In this document: positions 52,797 through 62,379 of the stretch, one piece after another | Layout of the letters: each line of letters starts with the position of its first letter | Numbering within the stretch: position 1 is the stretch's first letter | NCBI RefSeq assembly: GCF_008764245.1 | Contig: NZ_VTQV01000008.1 | Coordinates: forward strand, 1 to 64,000 | From: Bacillus subtilis | Lineage (GTDB): Bacteria > Bacillota > Bacilli > Bacillales > Bacillaceae_C | Reading direction: 5' to 3' | DNA length: 64,000 bases | Made by a program: the position numbers and the translations under genes | The notes under the pieces: model-generated | Told to the model about the DNA's origin: nothing | The model's database searches: none | What the model saw: the letters and a program-made list of their open reading frames with translations, nothing else

Positions 52797-53681
52797 TTGG
52801 CTAAAAAGAGGAATGAAGTTGTTGAAGATAGGATTTTCAATATTGTCAATATCACATTACTAAGTTTATTTACCGTAATTATCTTTTACCCAATATGGAA
52901 TATTGTTGTTCAATCTTTTAGTAGTTTGGATGCGCTAGCAGATTCTGGATTGAGAATTTGGCCAAAAGAGTTTTCGTTCGAAAGCTATAAATTGGTGTTT
53001 AATGATGAAACGATTTGGCGCTCTTTTATTATCTCTGTCTTAAAAACTGTTCTCGGAGTTCTCACCCACGTATTTTTTACAGCGATGGTAGCGTATGGAA
53101 TGAGTAAAAGTAATATTTTCGGAAGAAACATCTACACGGCCTTAGGGATAGGAACGCTTTTCTTTAGCGGTGGGATGATCCCAACTTATTTATTGATCAG
53201 ATCTCTAGGGTTATTAGATAGCTTTTGGGTTTATATTATCCCTTCTCTATTTAGTTATTATGACATGATCATTATGATGAACTTCTTTAGGGAAATACCT
53301 GATTCCATGGAAGAAGCGGCAAAAATGGACGGGGCCGGAGTATGGAAGATATTTTTACGAATTATACTCCCACTTTCGATGCCAGTCTTAGCAACAATCG
53401 CCCTATTTAATGGGGTCTTTCAGTGGAATGATTATATGACTGCCAAGCTCTATATTAGCAGTGAGGCACTCTATCCGATTCAAATGAAGCTTTATGAAAT
53501 CATTGTCCAACAAGAAGCGGCTAATATGCAAAATGTTACGGCCTCAGTCGTAATCCCAACAACTTCACAATCTGTTCAACTTGCAACTATTGTAATCGCT
53601 ACAATTCCGATTGTTATGGTGTATCCGTTTTTACAAAAATATTTTATGTCAGGCATTATGATTGGAGCTGTGAAAGAATAA
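52797..53681 (+). CDS. Oligosaccharide ABC transporter permease, LplC/YtcP type
   Basis: A 294-residue partner permease with six helices. The EAA loop is MEEAAKMDGAGVWKIFLRIILPLS (about residue 180). The N-terminal FYPIWNIVVQSFSSLDAL and the closing YPFLQKYFMSGIMIGAVKE are typical of the LplC/YtcP group. The start is a TTG at 52797 after GGGAGTG; a GTG at 52788 overlaps that ribosome site. It follows the first permease gene by 17 bp. Confidence 0.92.
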   Translation: MAKKRNEVVEDRIFNIVNITLLSLFTVIIFYPIWNIVVQSFSSLDALADSGLRIWPKEFSFESYKLVFNDETIWRSFIISVLKTVLGVLTHVFFTAMVAYGMSKSNIFGRNIYTALGIGTLFFSGGMIPTYLLIRSLGLLDSFWVYIIPSLFSYYDMIIMMNFFREIPDSMEEAAKMDGAGVWKIFLRIILPLSMPVLATIALFNGVFQWNDYMTAKLYISSEALYPIQMKLYEIIVQQEAANMQNVTASVVIPTTSQSVQLATIVIATIPIVMVYPFLQKYFMSGIMIGAVKE

Positions 53682-53783
53682 GTATCCGCCTTCGTATACG
53701 AGGAGGTGAGAAAAACATAAAACATAATCAGGTGTGAGATACTTTGCGCATTTAGGTGAAGAAAAACAAGGGAGGAAAATAAA

Positions 53784-55418
53784 ATGAGAAATAGACTTAG
53801 CCTTATGAATGGAAAATGGGCATTTATCTTAGTTGCCTTCGTAATCGGACTTGCTGCTTGTTCAAATGGTGGTGAGAAGACACAAAAAACGGCAAAATTG
53901 GAAGACGCTAGATATGAACTAGATGAAGATACACCTGCTTGGGAATTGGATCCGCAGGAAGAGACCGAATTAACTTGGTATGTTAACGGCGATTGGTTTA
54001 ATACGGAGTATGGAAATGACCCGATAACAAGAACATTAAAAGAAGACTTGAAATTAGATGTGAAATTTATAAAAGGGGATGACGAAAAACTGAACACCCT
54101 TTTTGCTGGAAAAAAAATCCCCGATCTTATTACAATCTTTGATGGAAATTCAGATGTTGCGAAAAGGGCCGAATCATGGGCTTTACCTTTGCAAGAGTTA
54201 GCAGACAAATATGATCCTTATTTTTACAAAGTCGCCCAAGAACAAACTTTAGATTGGTACCAATTAAGTGAAGGGAAATCATATGGGTACCCTAGTTTCT
54301 CCAATACAACCGAAGACTATGAAAAAGGCTTAGTCCATGGAAACGATGGATTTCTCATCAAAAAGGATATTTATGAGGCAATTGGGGAACCGGATATGTC
54401 AACACCAGACGGTTTACTGTCTGCATTAGGAGAGATAAAAGAAAAATTCCCAGACGTCACTCCTTTTGCTTTTAAAGGGTTTGCATCTGAAGGTGATGCA
54501 AGCTCGCTCAGCGGAACATTACAAGCTTATTTGGGAATTCCTCTTCAAACAGAAGATGGACAGTGGTATGACCGTAACCTAGATGAAGATTATTTAGACT
54601 GGATTAAAACGTTCAATGAAGCATTTAAAAAAGGGTATATAAGCGAAGATAACTTTTCTGATGACAATACCGTTTTTGAAGAAAATATCGCGAGTGGAAA
54701 ATACGCTAGCGTTTTGACTGGAGGCATTGCGCAATTATCCGGGTTTTTGCAACGTAATTATGAGGCAAATCCAGGTAGTAAGTATATTGCCATCGATGGA
54801 CCGAGCATCGGAAACGAGCCAATGTTAGAACAAGCGGGACCATCTGGCTGGTCGGTTACCTATATTTCGAAAGATGTGAAAGACCCTGCGAAAGCGATTC
54901 AACTGTACACCTATTTATTGAGTGAAAAAGGGCAATATTTGACAACCTTTGGAGTAGAAGGAGAAACCTTTGAATTTAATGAAAATGGAAAAGCAGTTTT
55001 ACTTCCAGAAGTGAAAAAAATGAAGGATGAAAACCCAGAGGAATTTAAAAAGAAATATCGCATGGGCGAATTCTGGTTTTTTGGACATGATAGTTTTGAA
55101 TTGGAAAAGGGTGAAAATGACCCACCAGAATCAATTGTTCAAATTAGAAAATGGGCAGAACCATATTTATCACCCGAATATTTTATACTAGCCAATATTG
55201 ACCCTGATCAAGGGACAGCCGAAGCCCGTAATCTCGTAAATATTAAATCTAGATGGGCATCAACCCTTGCGAATCTATTAACAGCTAAAGACGAAAACGA
55301 GTTTAATAAAACCCTTGATAGCTATAAAAAGTTTTTAGATGAGAATAACTTTGATGCGATTGTCAAAATCCGCAATGAAAAAATGAAAGAAAACAAAGAG
55401 AAATTAGGCTGGGAGTAA
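53784..55418 (+). CDS. Oligosaccharide ABC transporter, lipoprotein substrate-binding protein (LplA/YtcQ type)
   Basis: A 544-residue extracellular binding protein. The signal ends in the lipobox GLAAC, so it is anchored to the membrane. The length, above 500 residues, and motifs such as PDLITIFDGNS, GYPSFSN and GPSGWSVTYISKDVKDP agree with the large LplA/YtcQ class that binds complex oligosaccharides. AAGGGAGGAAAATAAA precedes the ATG. The gene follows the two permease genes and ends in a hairpin before the GH2 gene. Confidence 0.92.
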   Translation: MRNRLSLMNGKWAFILVAFVIGLAACSNGGEKTQKTAKLEDARYELDEDTPAWELDPQEETELTWYVNGDWFNTEYGNDPITRTLKEDLKLDVKFIKGDDEKLNTLFAGKKIPDLITIFDGNSDVAKRAESWALPLQELADKYDPYFYKVAQEQTLDWYQLSEGKSYGYPSFSNTTEDYEKGLVHGNDGFLIKKDIYEAIGEPDMSTPDGLLSALGEIKEKFPDVTPFAFKGFASEGDASSLSGTLQAYLGIPLQTEDGQWYDRNLDEDYLDWIKTFNEAFKKGYISEDNFSDDNTVFEENIASGKYASVLTGGIAQLSGFLQRNYEANPGSKYIAIDGPSIGNEPMLEQAGPSGWSVTYISKDVKDPAKAIQLYTYLLSEKGQYLTTFGVEGETFEFNENGKAVLLPEVKKMKDENPEEFKKKYRMGEFWFFGHDSFELEKGENDPPESIVQIRKWAEPYLSPEYFILANIDPDQGTAEARNLVNIKSRWASTLANLLTAKDENEFNKTLDSYKKFLDENNFDAIVKIRNEKMKENKEKLGWE

Positions 55419-55428
55419 GTTTTAAACC

Positions 55429-55465
55429 GAATCAAGGATGGTCCATCCCTCCTTGATTCTTTATT
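55429..55465 (+). terminator. Hairpin after the binding-protein gene
   Basis: GAATCAAGGA pairs with TCCTTGATTC around an 11-nt loop, followed by TTTATT. In transporter operons such a hairpin often terminates part of the transcripts and protects the upstream mRNA, so GH2 may be expressed at a lower level. Confidence 0.7.
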
Positions 55466-55507
55466 CATATACTAGAAATGAGTTTTTTAGACATAAAGGA
55501 GAAAAAA

Positions 55508-57823
55508 ATGGACAACATAGGTACTTTACAATCGACATTTACTTTTCAAAAGATTGATGGAAAAGCAATTCCTTTCCATAATGGAATGCCCTATCCATCA
55601 TTTGAACCACAACAACGACAAATTTTCTCACTTTCAGGAAAGTGGCAAAAGCAACGTTTTGCAGCTGACCATGACTGGACGATGACATATCGTGATGACG
55701 ATTGGATCGCCAAAACAGAAAAAGAGAGCCAAGGCATTCCCACACGAGACTTTGATGATTCAAGCTGGGAAACGCATACCATTCCCTTACCTGAAAATAA
55801 CTTAACAGGCAAAGCAGAAATCAATGGCGCCGAAACATATGAAAATGGTGTATGGTATCGCAAGGTTTTTACACTTAATGATGAGTGGACGGAAAAGGAA
55901 ATAACATTAAAATGTTTAGGCCTTTCTTATGTGGGTGATTTCTGGGTAAATGGTCAATATGTTGGCTATCACGAAGGTGGATATACTCCCTTTTCCTTTG
56001 ATGTGACATCTTTCCTCCAACCAGGAGAGAATCTGATTGCGATTAGGATTGATAATCCACCTTGGACAACACGAGATGATATTGTTCCTGCTGTGAATAA
56101 TGATTTCTTTAATTATACGGGAATCATCCAGGATATATTTCTCGAAGCGACCGACAGTGTTCAAGTCGTGAGAGCAGATATTGTCCCAAAAGACACAATG
56201 GGGACCGTAGATGTAACGGTCATATTAGAAAATAAAGGGAATGAGGCGAAAACGATTTCCCCTTCCTTTTCAATCTATGAAACAGATTTTACTCATACAA
56301 ATTGGCTTACAGATCCAAGCGCGAAAAGCATTTGTGGACAAAAGACAAAGGTTGAGGGATTGCCCAGACGAACGATTCAATTGGCCCCTCATGAGGTAAA
56401 AGTCGTTTCGTTTGAACTATCCATCCACAATCCTAAAGTTTGGAGTATTCGAGCACCCCATTTATATGTATTTGCGACCGAACTTTACGAAAATGAGCGG
56501 GAAATAGATTCCTTTTATACGCAATTTGGTGTTAGAAGAATCGCGACTGAAAAAACCCATATCCATTTAAATGATGAACCGATTTTCTTAGCAGGTGTCG
56601 CAAGGCATGAAGAGTGGCCTGGCTACGGCCGAACGGCCAGCTGGGATCGGATAAAAAGTGACTTTTTAAAGATTGAGAAGTTATCCGTCAATATGGTAAG
56701 AACAGGTCATTATCCTAACCATATTTATACCTTTATTCTACTCGATCGTCTTGGGCTCACAGCTATGGGTGAAATTCCACTTTGGCAATTTGAAACACAT
56801 CATTACCAAATTCAGGAAGAGAGAGGCATCTCTTACCAAATGTGGCGAGAAATGATCTTTTCCAACTTTAACCGCCCTTCCATTATTATGTGGAGTACAC
56901 AAAATGAATCAAAGGATGTTTCATTACGAAAAAAATATAATGAGAATTTAGTCCATGAAGTTAGAAGTACGTATGATGATAAGAGGCTTATCACCCAGAG
57001 CGCTGCAGCGGATCAGCCAGGAGCTCACGATGACTCAATGGAACCATTAGATGTAGCAGGCTGGACGATGTATTTTGGGATTTTTCATGGCAGTACGCCT
57101 TATGAGGGAACAAGGAATTTTATAGAGAAAGCTCACCTTAGATGGCCTAATAAGCCAATTATCAACACAGAATATGGAATATGGAGCAACGCTGATAATA
57201 GTTTCTTGCAAAAACAAGTCGAGATTTATCAACATGTCCAGCAGGCCTTATTGGAAAAGGCAACAGTAACCCCAGAAGGACTCATCAATCAAAATGGTTA
57301 TATTGCTGGTATTGATTATTGGACGGCTTTTGATTGGTATGTCAATCACAATGAGTTCTATCAAACGATGGGAATTTATCATATGGATAGGAAAACTAAA
57401 AAGCCGCTATATGAGAAGTTTATTAGAGATCATGAGCGATTAATGAAACTAACGAATGGCATCGGGAAATCTCAAGCAGATCTGTTTGAAAAAACATTAC
57501 CTGTACAAAAAATCTCGCATCCAGGTCAGACAGACATCCAATTTGCCGATGGGCAAGATCTTCAGCCGTTTCATTATCTTATGATAAAAGTATTCGATCC
57601 GATATCAGCGGATGGCTTTATAGTGGAATTAACTAATCGTGATGGACAAACGGCCTCCTATCAAACCTTTAACATTGAAATCAACCAGAAGTTTGATGTG
57701 TTCATCCCCCTTTGGACATTACCAACATCCGTTATATCTGATGTCCATTCTATTCGCATCCTATATGAGGAGAAGCGACAAATAGAAATAATTGGGGTCA
57801 CAAGCGCAATGGGCGGAAAATAG
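55508..57823 (+). CDS. Glycoside hydrolase family 2 enzyme (beta-galactosidase/glucuronidase-like)
   Basis: A 771-residue cytoplasmic enzyme with no signal peptide. The N-terminal jelly-roll sugar-binding domain (about residues 30-220) includes WYRKVFTL and WVNGQYVGYHEGGYTPFSFDV. An Ig-like domain (about 225-345) and a TIM barrel (about 350-620) follow. The acid/base glutamate is E467 in MWSTQNES. The nucleophile is E555 in INTEYGIW. The specificity (galactose, glucuronate, mannose or another beta-linked sugar) cannot be fixed. The ATG at 55508 follows AAAGGAG; an ATG at 55478 has no such site. It should degrade imported oligosaccharides. Confidence 0.9.
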   Translation: MDNIGTLQSTFTFQKIDGKAIPFHNGMPYPSFEPQQRQIFSLSGKWQKQRFAADHDWTMTYRDDDWIAKTEKESQGIPTRDFDDSSWETHTIPLPENNLTGKAEINGAETYENGVWYRKVFTLNDEWTEKEITLKCLGLSYVGDFWVNGQYVGYHEGGYTPFSFDVTSFLQPGENLIAIRIDNPPWTTRDDIVPAVNNDFFNYTGIIQDIFLEATDSVQVVRADIVPKDTMGTVDVTVILENKGNEAKTISPSFSIYETDFTHTNWLTDPSAKSICGQKTKVEGLPRRTIQLAPHEVKVVSFELSIHNPKVWSIRAPHLYVFATELYENEREIDSFYTQFGVRRIATEKTHIHLNDEPIFLAGVARHEEWPGYGRTASWDRIKSDFLKIEKLSVNMVRTGHYPNHIYTFILLDRLGLTAMGEIPLWQFETHHYQIQEERGISYQMWREMIFSNFNRPSIIMWSTQNESKDVSLRKKYNENLVHEVRSTYDDKRLITQSAAADQPGAHDDSMEPLDVAGWTMYFGIFHGSTPYEGTRNFIEKAHLRWPNKPIINTEYGIWSNADNSFLQKQVEIYQHVQQALLEKATVTPEGLINQNGYIAGIDYWTAFDWYVNHNEFYQTMGIYHMDRKTKKPLYEKFIRDHERLMKLTNGIGKSQADLFEKTLPVQKISHPGQTDIQFADGQDLQPFHYLMIKVFDPISADGFIVELTNRDGQTASYQTFNIEINQKFDVFIPLWTLPTSVISDVHSIRILYEEKRQIEIIGVTSAMGGK

Positions 57824-57835
57824 TATTTGCCAATC

Positions 57836-57872
57836 CATGAATAGGAATGATTATACATATTCCTATTCATGG
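57836..57872 (+). terminator. Strong stem-loop between the GH2 and GH5 genes
   Basis: CCATGAATAGGAAT pairs with ATTCCTATTCATGG around a 9-nt loop. No T run follows, so it may protect or process the mRNA and not end transcription. The promoter of the GH5 gene was not identified, and no AAAAACGTTTTT palindrome occurs here. Confidence 0.6.
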
Positions 57873-57996
57873 CAACTTATCGTGTATTGAACTATTAAAA
57901 TAAGGACTTCTTACAGCTACTAGATTCGGAACTTTTAAACTTCTTTGTTTTTCCTGAAGTCTGTAAAATATAAAATATATTTCAGAGGAGAACATT

Positions 57997-60900
57997 ATGC
58001 CAAAATTTACATTCATGTCCATTGTTTCCATTGCTATTATTTTTATTACCATTGGTTTAGGAATACCTGCAGTGAAACAAGCAAAAGAATCCACAAAAAT
58101 CATATTCCAGGACTTTGAAGAGGAAGATATCAGCTTTTCCGTAACAAACAATGTAAAAGGATCCCTAACAGGTGAAGAGGCATTTGCAGGAAATCAATCT
58201 TTAAAATACGAAGTAGAAACAAGTGGCGATCCAACCATTGAAAGTGGCAGTATCAGTTTTAAAGCTAGTGAGAAAGCCGTTGATGCGTCGGAAAGTAACT
58301 ATCTTATTTTTCATATAAAAGATACCCAAGGATCCAATACTTTAAAAGTATCCCTGACAGATAGCAACGGTCAAGCTTCTAATTTTGAATGGCAGGCAGT
58401 AAGTACAGAGAAAAATAAGTGGATTCAATATCATGTTCCACTAGATAGTATTAGAGGAATTGATCAATCAAGTATTACAGAAATTCGAGTTGGCCAATGG
58501 AATGAAGGCATCTATTACATTGATCATGTTTACTTTACAGATTCCCTCCCCCCTACACCTCCAGCAAGCCCAGAGACCAATCATCCTAGTGGAGAATACC
58601 ATGAATCTGTCAGAATAGAGCTAAAAACTAAAGCGGGAAAGCTACCAATCTATTATACAGTAGATGGAACACAACCAGATAAAACCTCACAACAATATAC
58701 ACGGCCATTGACGATCACAAATGACTCTACCATCACCGCTGTTACATATGATCCCGATCATGATTTGTATAGTGACTACAGTACATTTGAATATACGATT
58801 CTTGATAAAAAGGAAATCATAGAACCTAGTTTTTCCCCGGCGAGTGGGACTTATTTTAACAATCGAAGTATTTCGCTTGCGACCCCAACGGAAGGAGCAA
58901 CCATTTATTATACTCTCGATGGAAGCACACCAACAACGGCAGCAAATAAGTATACTGAACCTATAGATGTAACAGAGGACACGATTATCAAAGCGATTGC
59001 TGTAAAAGGTGACTATCAAAGTGAAGAGATGACGAGTGAATATAAGATTACTAATGCTTCGTCGCCTTTTCTGAAAGCAGATGGGAAAATATTGCGTAAA
59101 AACTTTGGTGCAGGAGAGCAAGTAACGCTTCGCGGGACGAATGCTGGTGGTTGGTTAGTGATGGAAGAATGGATGACTCCAATCCATTCACCTGATCAAA
59201 AAACAACGATAGAAACATTAACCAATCGATTTGGTTCAGATAAGGCGTGGGAGCTTATTAATCTTTATCAAGATCATTATTGGCAAGAATCCGACTTTGA
59301 TCAAGTAAAAAAAGAAGGGATGAATGTATTACGACTGCCATTTACTTATTTTGAGATGCTGAATGATGACGGAAGCTTAAAAAGTACTGCATTTGATCGA
59401 TTGGATTGGTTTATTAAAGAGGCAGAAAAAAGAGAGCTATACGTGATCCTAGACCTGCACGGGGCCCCTGGTTCACAAAACGGAAAAGACCATTCTGGTG
59501 ATACAAGTCACCCTGATGGAGGAAACTTATATGGTCATGAAGAAAATATGCAAAAAACGATCTTTTTGTGGGAAAAGGTAGCGGAGAGATATAAGGATCG
59601 TGAATGGATTGCCGGCTATGATGTACTCAATGAACCCGAGGGTGCTCACGGTAATGAGCAATTTGAATTTTATGATCAACTTTATCAAGCCATTCGCACG
59701 ATTGACCATAATCATGTCATCTTTTTTGAAGCAATCTGGGATCCACAAGATCTTCCAAATCCTGAAGTGTATAAATGGGAAAATATTGCATACTCGTATC
59801 ATTTTTATGGATGGGATGATACAGACGGCTTTTTATACCAGAAGGACTTTACAGACTCTAAAGTTCGGTTGGTAAATGAAACGACAAATTATAATGTACC
59901 TTTGTTAGTTGGTGAGTTTACCTTATTTAACAATATTCAAAGCTGGGATTATGCATTACATGTATACGAGGAACAGCAGTGGAATTATACAACATGGACA
60001 TATAAAGTAACTGGCCTTGGTAGTAGTTGGGGGCTTTATACAGGAGAACCGCCAAAAGTGGATATCTACCAAGATAGCGAAAATGAAATAAGAGAAAAGT
60101 GGAGTAAGGTAGGAACAGATACATCATATGTTCGAAATGATTATATAGCCGATACGTTACGTAATTACGCAGATCCATCAGCAAGAACCTCAGACGAAAG
60201 AACGCTTATTACTGATTTTGAAGGACTTGATCCGAAGATAAGCTTTAAAACAGGAGATCATGCAAAAGCTTCATTAGATCTTGAAAACAGATCGGGCGGT
60301 AATGCATCTGTACAATTGGTTGTCGAAAATGATTCAGATATGAAGGAACAATACGTAAGTATTCAGGCGGATAAAAATGTGGTATGGAATATAGCCGACA
60401 AAGAGGGAACCTTTCCTAAATATCTTGTCTTTGATGTGTATAATGGGACAAATGATCCGCAAACAGCCCATATTACATTGATTGATCAAGAAGGGAATGA
60501 AGCGAGTGTACCAACACATCGCGATACTCCTGCTCTAGCAACTGCTTGGTCAAAAGTACCTTTGCTTTTATCATCTGTAGAAGGCGATATCGATAAAGAA
60601 GCAATTGTTGAAATTAGAATAGCCATGGAGAAAACCGGTGTCTATAATATCGATAATATCTTTATCGGGCAATCATTCGCTAATGAGTTACCAGAACCTT
60701 CAAAAGAAGTCCCGGAACCGGATGAGGAAGATCCAACAGGCGAAGATCATGGAGGAAAAGATCCCGACGGTCAAAATCCTGATACAAACGATGACGATCC
60801 GGCCCCTGATAAGAATCTTCCTAACCGAAGTGACGATAAACCAAAGGATAAAGACAAGAAAGATGTAAATCATGGCAAACATGATCCAAACACCAATCTT

Positions 60901-61023
60901 AAAGAGGACAGCAAAAAAAGATTGCCCAATACAGCTACGAATGTCTATAACTATCTACTCATTGGAATTGTGTGCATGTTGTTGGGCGGCCTATTTTATT
61001 TTAAGTTTAGAAGGCGCTCTTAA
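57997..61023 (+). CDS. Cell-wall-anchored multidomain GH5 glucanase (exo-beta-1,3-glucanase-like)
   Basis: A 1008-residue secreted enzyme. A signal peptide (1 to about 28) is followed by a carbohydrate-binding-like beta-sandwich (about 33-182). Two chitobiase-C-terminal-like repeats (about 190-350) share the pattern IYYT(V/L)DG(T/S)(Q/T)P. The GH5 barrel (about 365-725) and a second sandwich related to the first (about 728-890) follow. A Pro/Asp/Lys-rich wall-spanning stretch then leads to the sortase signal LPNTA (976-980), a membrane helix and RRRS. In the barrel RGTNAGGWLV and LDLHGAPGSQNG resemble fungal exo-1,3-glucanases (GH5_9). The acid/base is E546 in LNEPEG and the nucleophile E640 in VGEF. 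LPNTA is the class D sortase motif of Bacillus; no sortase gene is in the window. Confidence 0.9.
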   Translation: MPKFTFMSIVSIAIIFITIGLGIPAVKQAKESTKIIFQDFEEEDISFSVTNNVKGSLTGEEAFAGNQSLKYEVETSGDPTIESGSISFKASEKAVDASESNYLIFHIKDTQGSNTLKVSLTDSNGQASNFEWQAVSTEKNKWIQYHVPLDSIRGIDQSSITEIRVGQWNEGIYYIDHVYFTDSLPPTPPASPETNHPSGEYHESVRIELKTKAGKLPIYYTVDGTQPDKTSQQYTRPLTITNDSTITAVTYDPDHDLYSDYSTFEYTILDKKEIIEPSFSPASGTYFNNRSISLATPTEGATIYYTLDGSTPTTAANKYTEPIDVTEDTIIKAIAVKGDYQSEEMTSEYKITNASSPFLKADGKILRKNFGAGEQVTLRGTNAGGWLVMEEWMTPIHSPDQKTTIETLTNRFGSDKAWELINLYQDHYWQESDFDQVKKEGMNVLRLPFTYFEMLNDDGSLKSTAFDRLDWFIKEAEKRELYVILDLHGAPGSQNGKDHSGDTSHPDGGNLYGHEENMQKTIFLWEKVAERYKDREWIAGYDVLNEPEGAHGNEQFEFYDQLYQAIRTIDHNHVIFFEAIWDPQDLPNPEVYKWENIAYSYHFYGWDDTDGFLYQKDFTDSKVRLVNETTNYNVPLLVGEFTLFNNIQSWDYALHVYEEQQWNYTTWTYKVTGLGSSWGLYTGEPPKVDIYQDSENEIREKWSKVGTDTSYVRNDYIADTLRNYADPSARTSDERTLITDFEGLDPKISFKTGDHAKASLDLENRSGGNASVQLVVENDSDMKEQYVSIQADKNVVWNIADKEGTFPKYLVFDVYNGTNDPQTAHITLIDQEGNEASVPTHRDTPALATAWSKVPLLLSSVEGDIDKEAIVEIRIAMEKTGVYNIDNIFIGQSFANELPEPSKEVPEPDEEDPTGEDHGGKDPDGQNPDTNDDDPAPDKNLPNRSDDKPKDKDKKDVNHGKHDPNTNLKEDSKKRLPNTATNVYNYLLIGIVCMLLGGLFYFKFRRRS

Positions 61024-61071
61024 GTCGGAATTTCTATTATTATAAGTTACGAAGCTATAAGCCCCAAAAGT

Positions 61072-61146
61072 CGAAGGAAGATGAGGTGCACTCAAAACAT
61101 TAGTTTTTTACTTAAGCTTAGGGCGCACCCCATTCTTCGTCCTTCG
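61072..61146. repeat. Imperfect inverted repeat after the GH5 gene
   Basis: CGAAGGAAGATGAGGTGC faces GCGCACCCCATTCTTCGTCC plus TTCG, leaving a bulged stem of about 18 bp around a T-rich loop. It may act as a terminator for the locus. Nothing else was recognised in 61024-61307. Confidence 0.5.
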
Positions 61147-61307
61147 TTGTTCCAGTTTATCTTCAATTTCATCATGAGGATAGAACAAAAACACTTTTAT
61201 TCCGCTTTCAATTAGCCATGACTGACACCCATAAACAATAAATACAAAGGTTGATTTCGTGATCTACTTTTACCAAAAATAAATTGACTAGAAATTCCAC
61301 AACTACA

Positions 61308-62270
61308 CTATTTATGGGCAAAGCTCAACCTCTCTTGCCAGCCTGCCAAAACCTCTTCTGGCACTTCCCTGATCCTGATGTCCTTACCTAAGAAAAGGAG
61401 CCAGTTCGTCATCTCAGTCACCTCTTCAGGATTGTTAACATTAATAAAAGTTTTTAAAATCGCTGCAGTTTGGTATGGATTCGTATAAGAAAGGGATACT
61501 TTTACAGGATGGTACTTTTTAAACTGGGCAATCGCTTTTGGACCAAGTTCAAGAATAAGGTTGATGACTGCTTCCTGTTTCCTTAGTTTTTCTAAGATCT
61601 TTTTCTTACTTAATCTTTTTTTCGCCGTGTAGGGTTCGACGTGGTTGAGATCGTCAACAGGAATAATCTCCTTCTTTTCTTCCTTTAAGTCAAAACCTTC
61701 AATTAGCCATTGGCCTTTTTCTTGATAAAGGTGCAAGAGATAAATGGGATAAGATTTCATTCCCTTTTCTTCTTTGATCTTAATCCATAAATAGCGATCC
61801 AAAAGAAGGCTTCGAATCAGTTGTTCTAACATGGGATGAGGAAGATCTGAAAGCTCAAGTAAGTCGGGATTATTGGGATTGGTCCCTGCAAAAAGCAAAA
61901 TTTGATTAAGTAGAATAAGGTCATCTTGTTGGTTTTCCGAATTAAGGCCTAGTAATTTTTCAGCTAAAGACTGACGACTCTTTAAATAAGGAAGTTGTTG
62001 GTTTCTTGTCGCCATAAAGGCAATAAAAAGAGCTTTGACCTCATTATCAGTAAAGCGCACAACGGGCAGGACAGCGTTATGCATGACGGAATAACCCCCA
62101 TCCCTCCCAACTTCAGCGACAAGTGGCATCCCCATGGCTTCGATTTCTCGGATATCTCTGATTGCTGTCGAACGAGAGATGTTAAATTCTTGCATGATTT
62201 CAGAAATTGTAAAGTGAGCGCGGTTATTGATATACCGCATCATAATATTAATCCGTTCAACTTTTTTCAT
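61308..62270 (-). CDS. yobV: HTH/WYL-type transcriptional regulator (YobV-like)
   Basis: A 320-residue regulator. A DeoR-type helix-turn-helix at the N-terminus reads FTISEIMQEFNISRSTAIRDIREIEAMGMPL. It is followed by the GGYSVM wing and a long C-terminal ligand-sensing region of the YafY/WYL class. The arrangement with the divergent effector-binding protein gene matches the yobU/yobV pair of B. subtilis. It probably controls its own promoter and that of yobU. The ligand is unknown. Confidence 0.87.
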   Translation of the reverse strand: MKKVERINIMMRYINNRAHFTISEIMQEFNISRSTAIRDIREIEAMGMPLVAEVGRDGGYSVMHNAVLPVVRFTDNEVKALFIAFMATRNQQLPYLKSRQSLAEKLLGLNSENQQDDLILLNQILLFAGTNPNNPDLLELSDLPHPMLEQLIRSLLLDRYLWIKIKEEKGMKSYPIYLLHLYQEKGQWLIEGFDLKEEKKEIIPVDDLNHVEPYTAKKRLSKKKILEKLRKQEAVINLILELGPKAIAQFKKYHPVKVSLSYTNPYQTAAILKTFINVNNPEEVTEMTNWLLFLGKDIRIREVPEEVLAGWQERLSFAHK

Positions 62271-62313
62271 CGCGACTCCTAAACAGTATCACTTTTTGAC
62301 ATGATTTCAGTTT

Positions 62314-62341
62314 ATTATAAATCTATCAAGTGAAAAGACAA
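62314..62341 (-). promoter_or_regulatory. Probable promoter of yobV
   Basis: On the minus strand TTGTCT (62341-62336) and TATAAT (62319-62314) are separated by 16 bp. Confidence 0.5.
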
Positions 62342-62379
62342 ATCATTTGATCAATTTTAAAAAGAGGAAGGTTTTGAAT

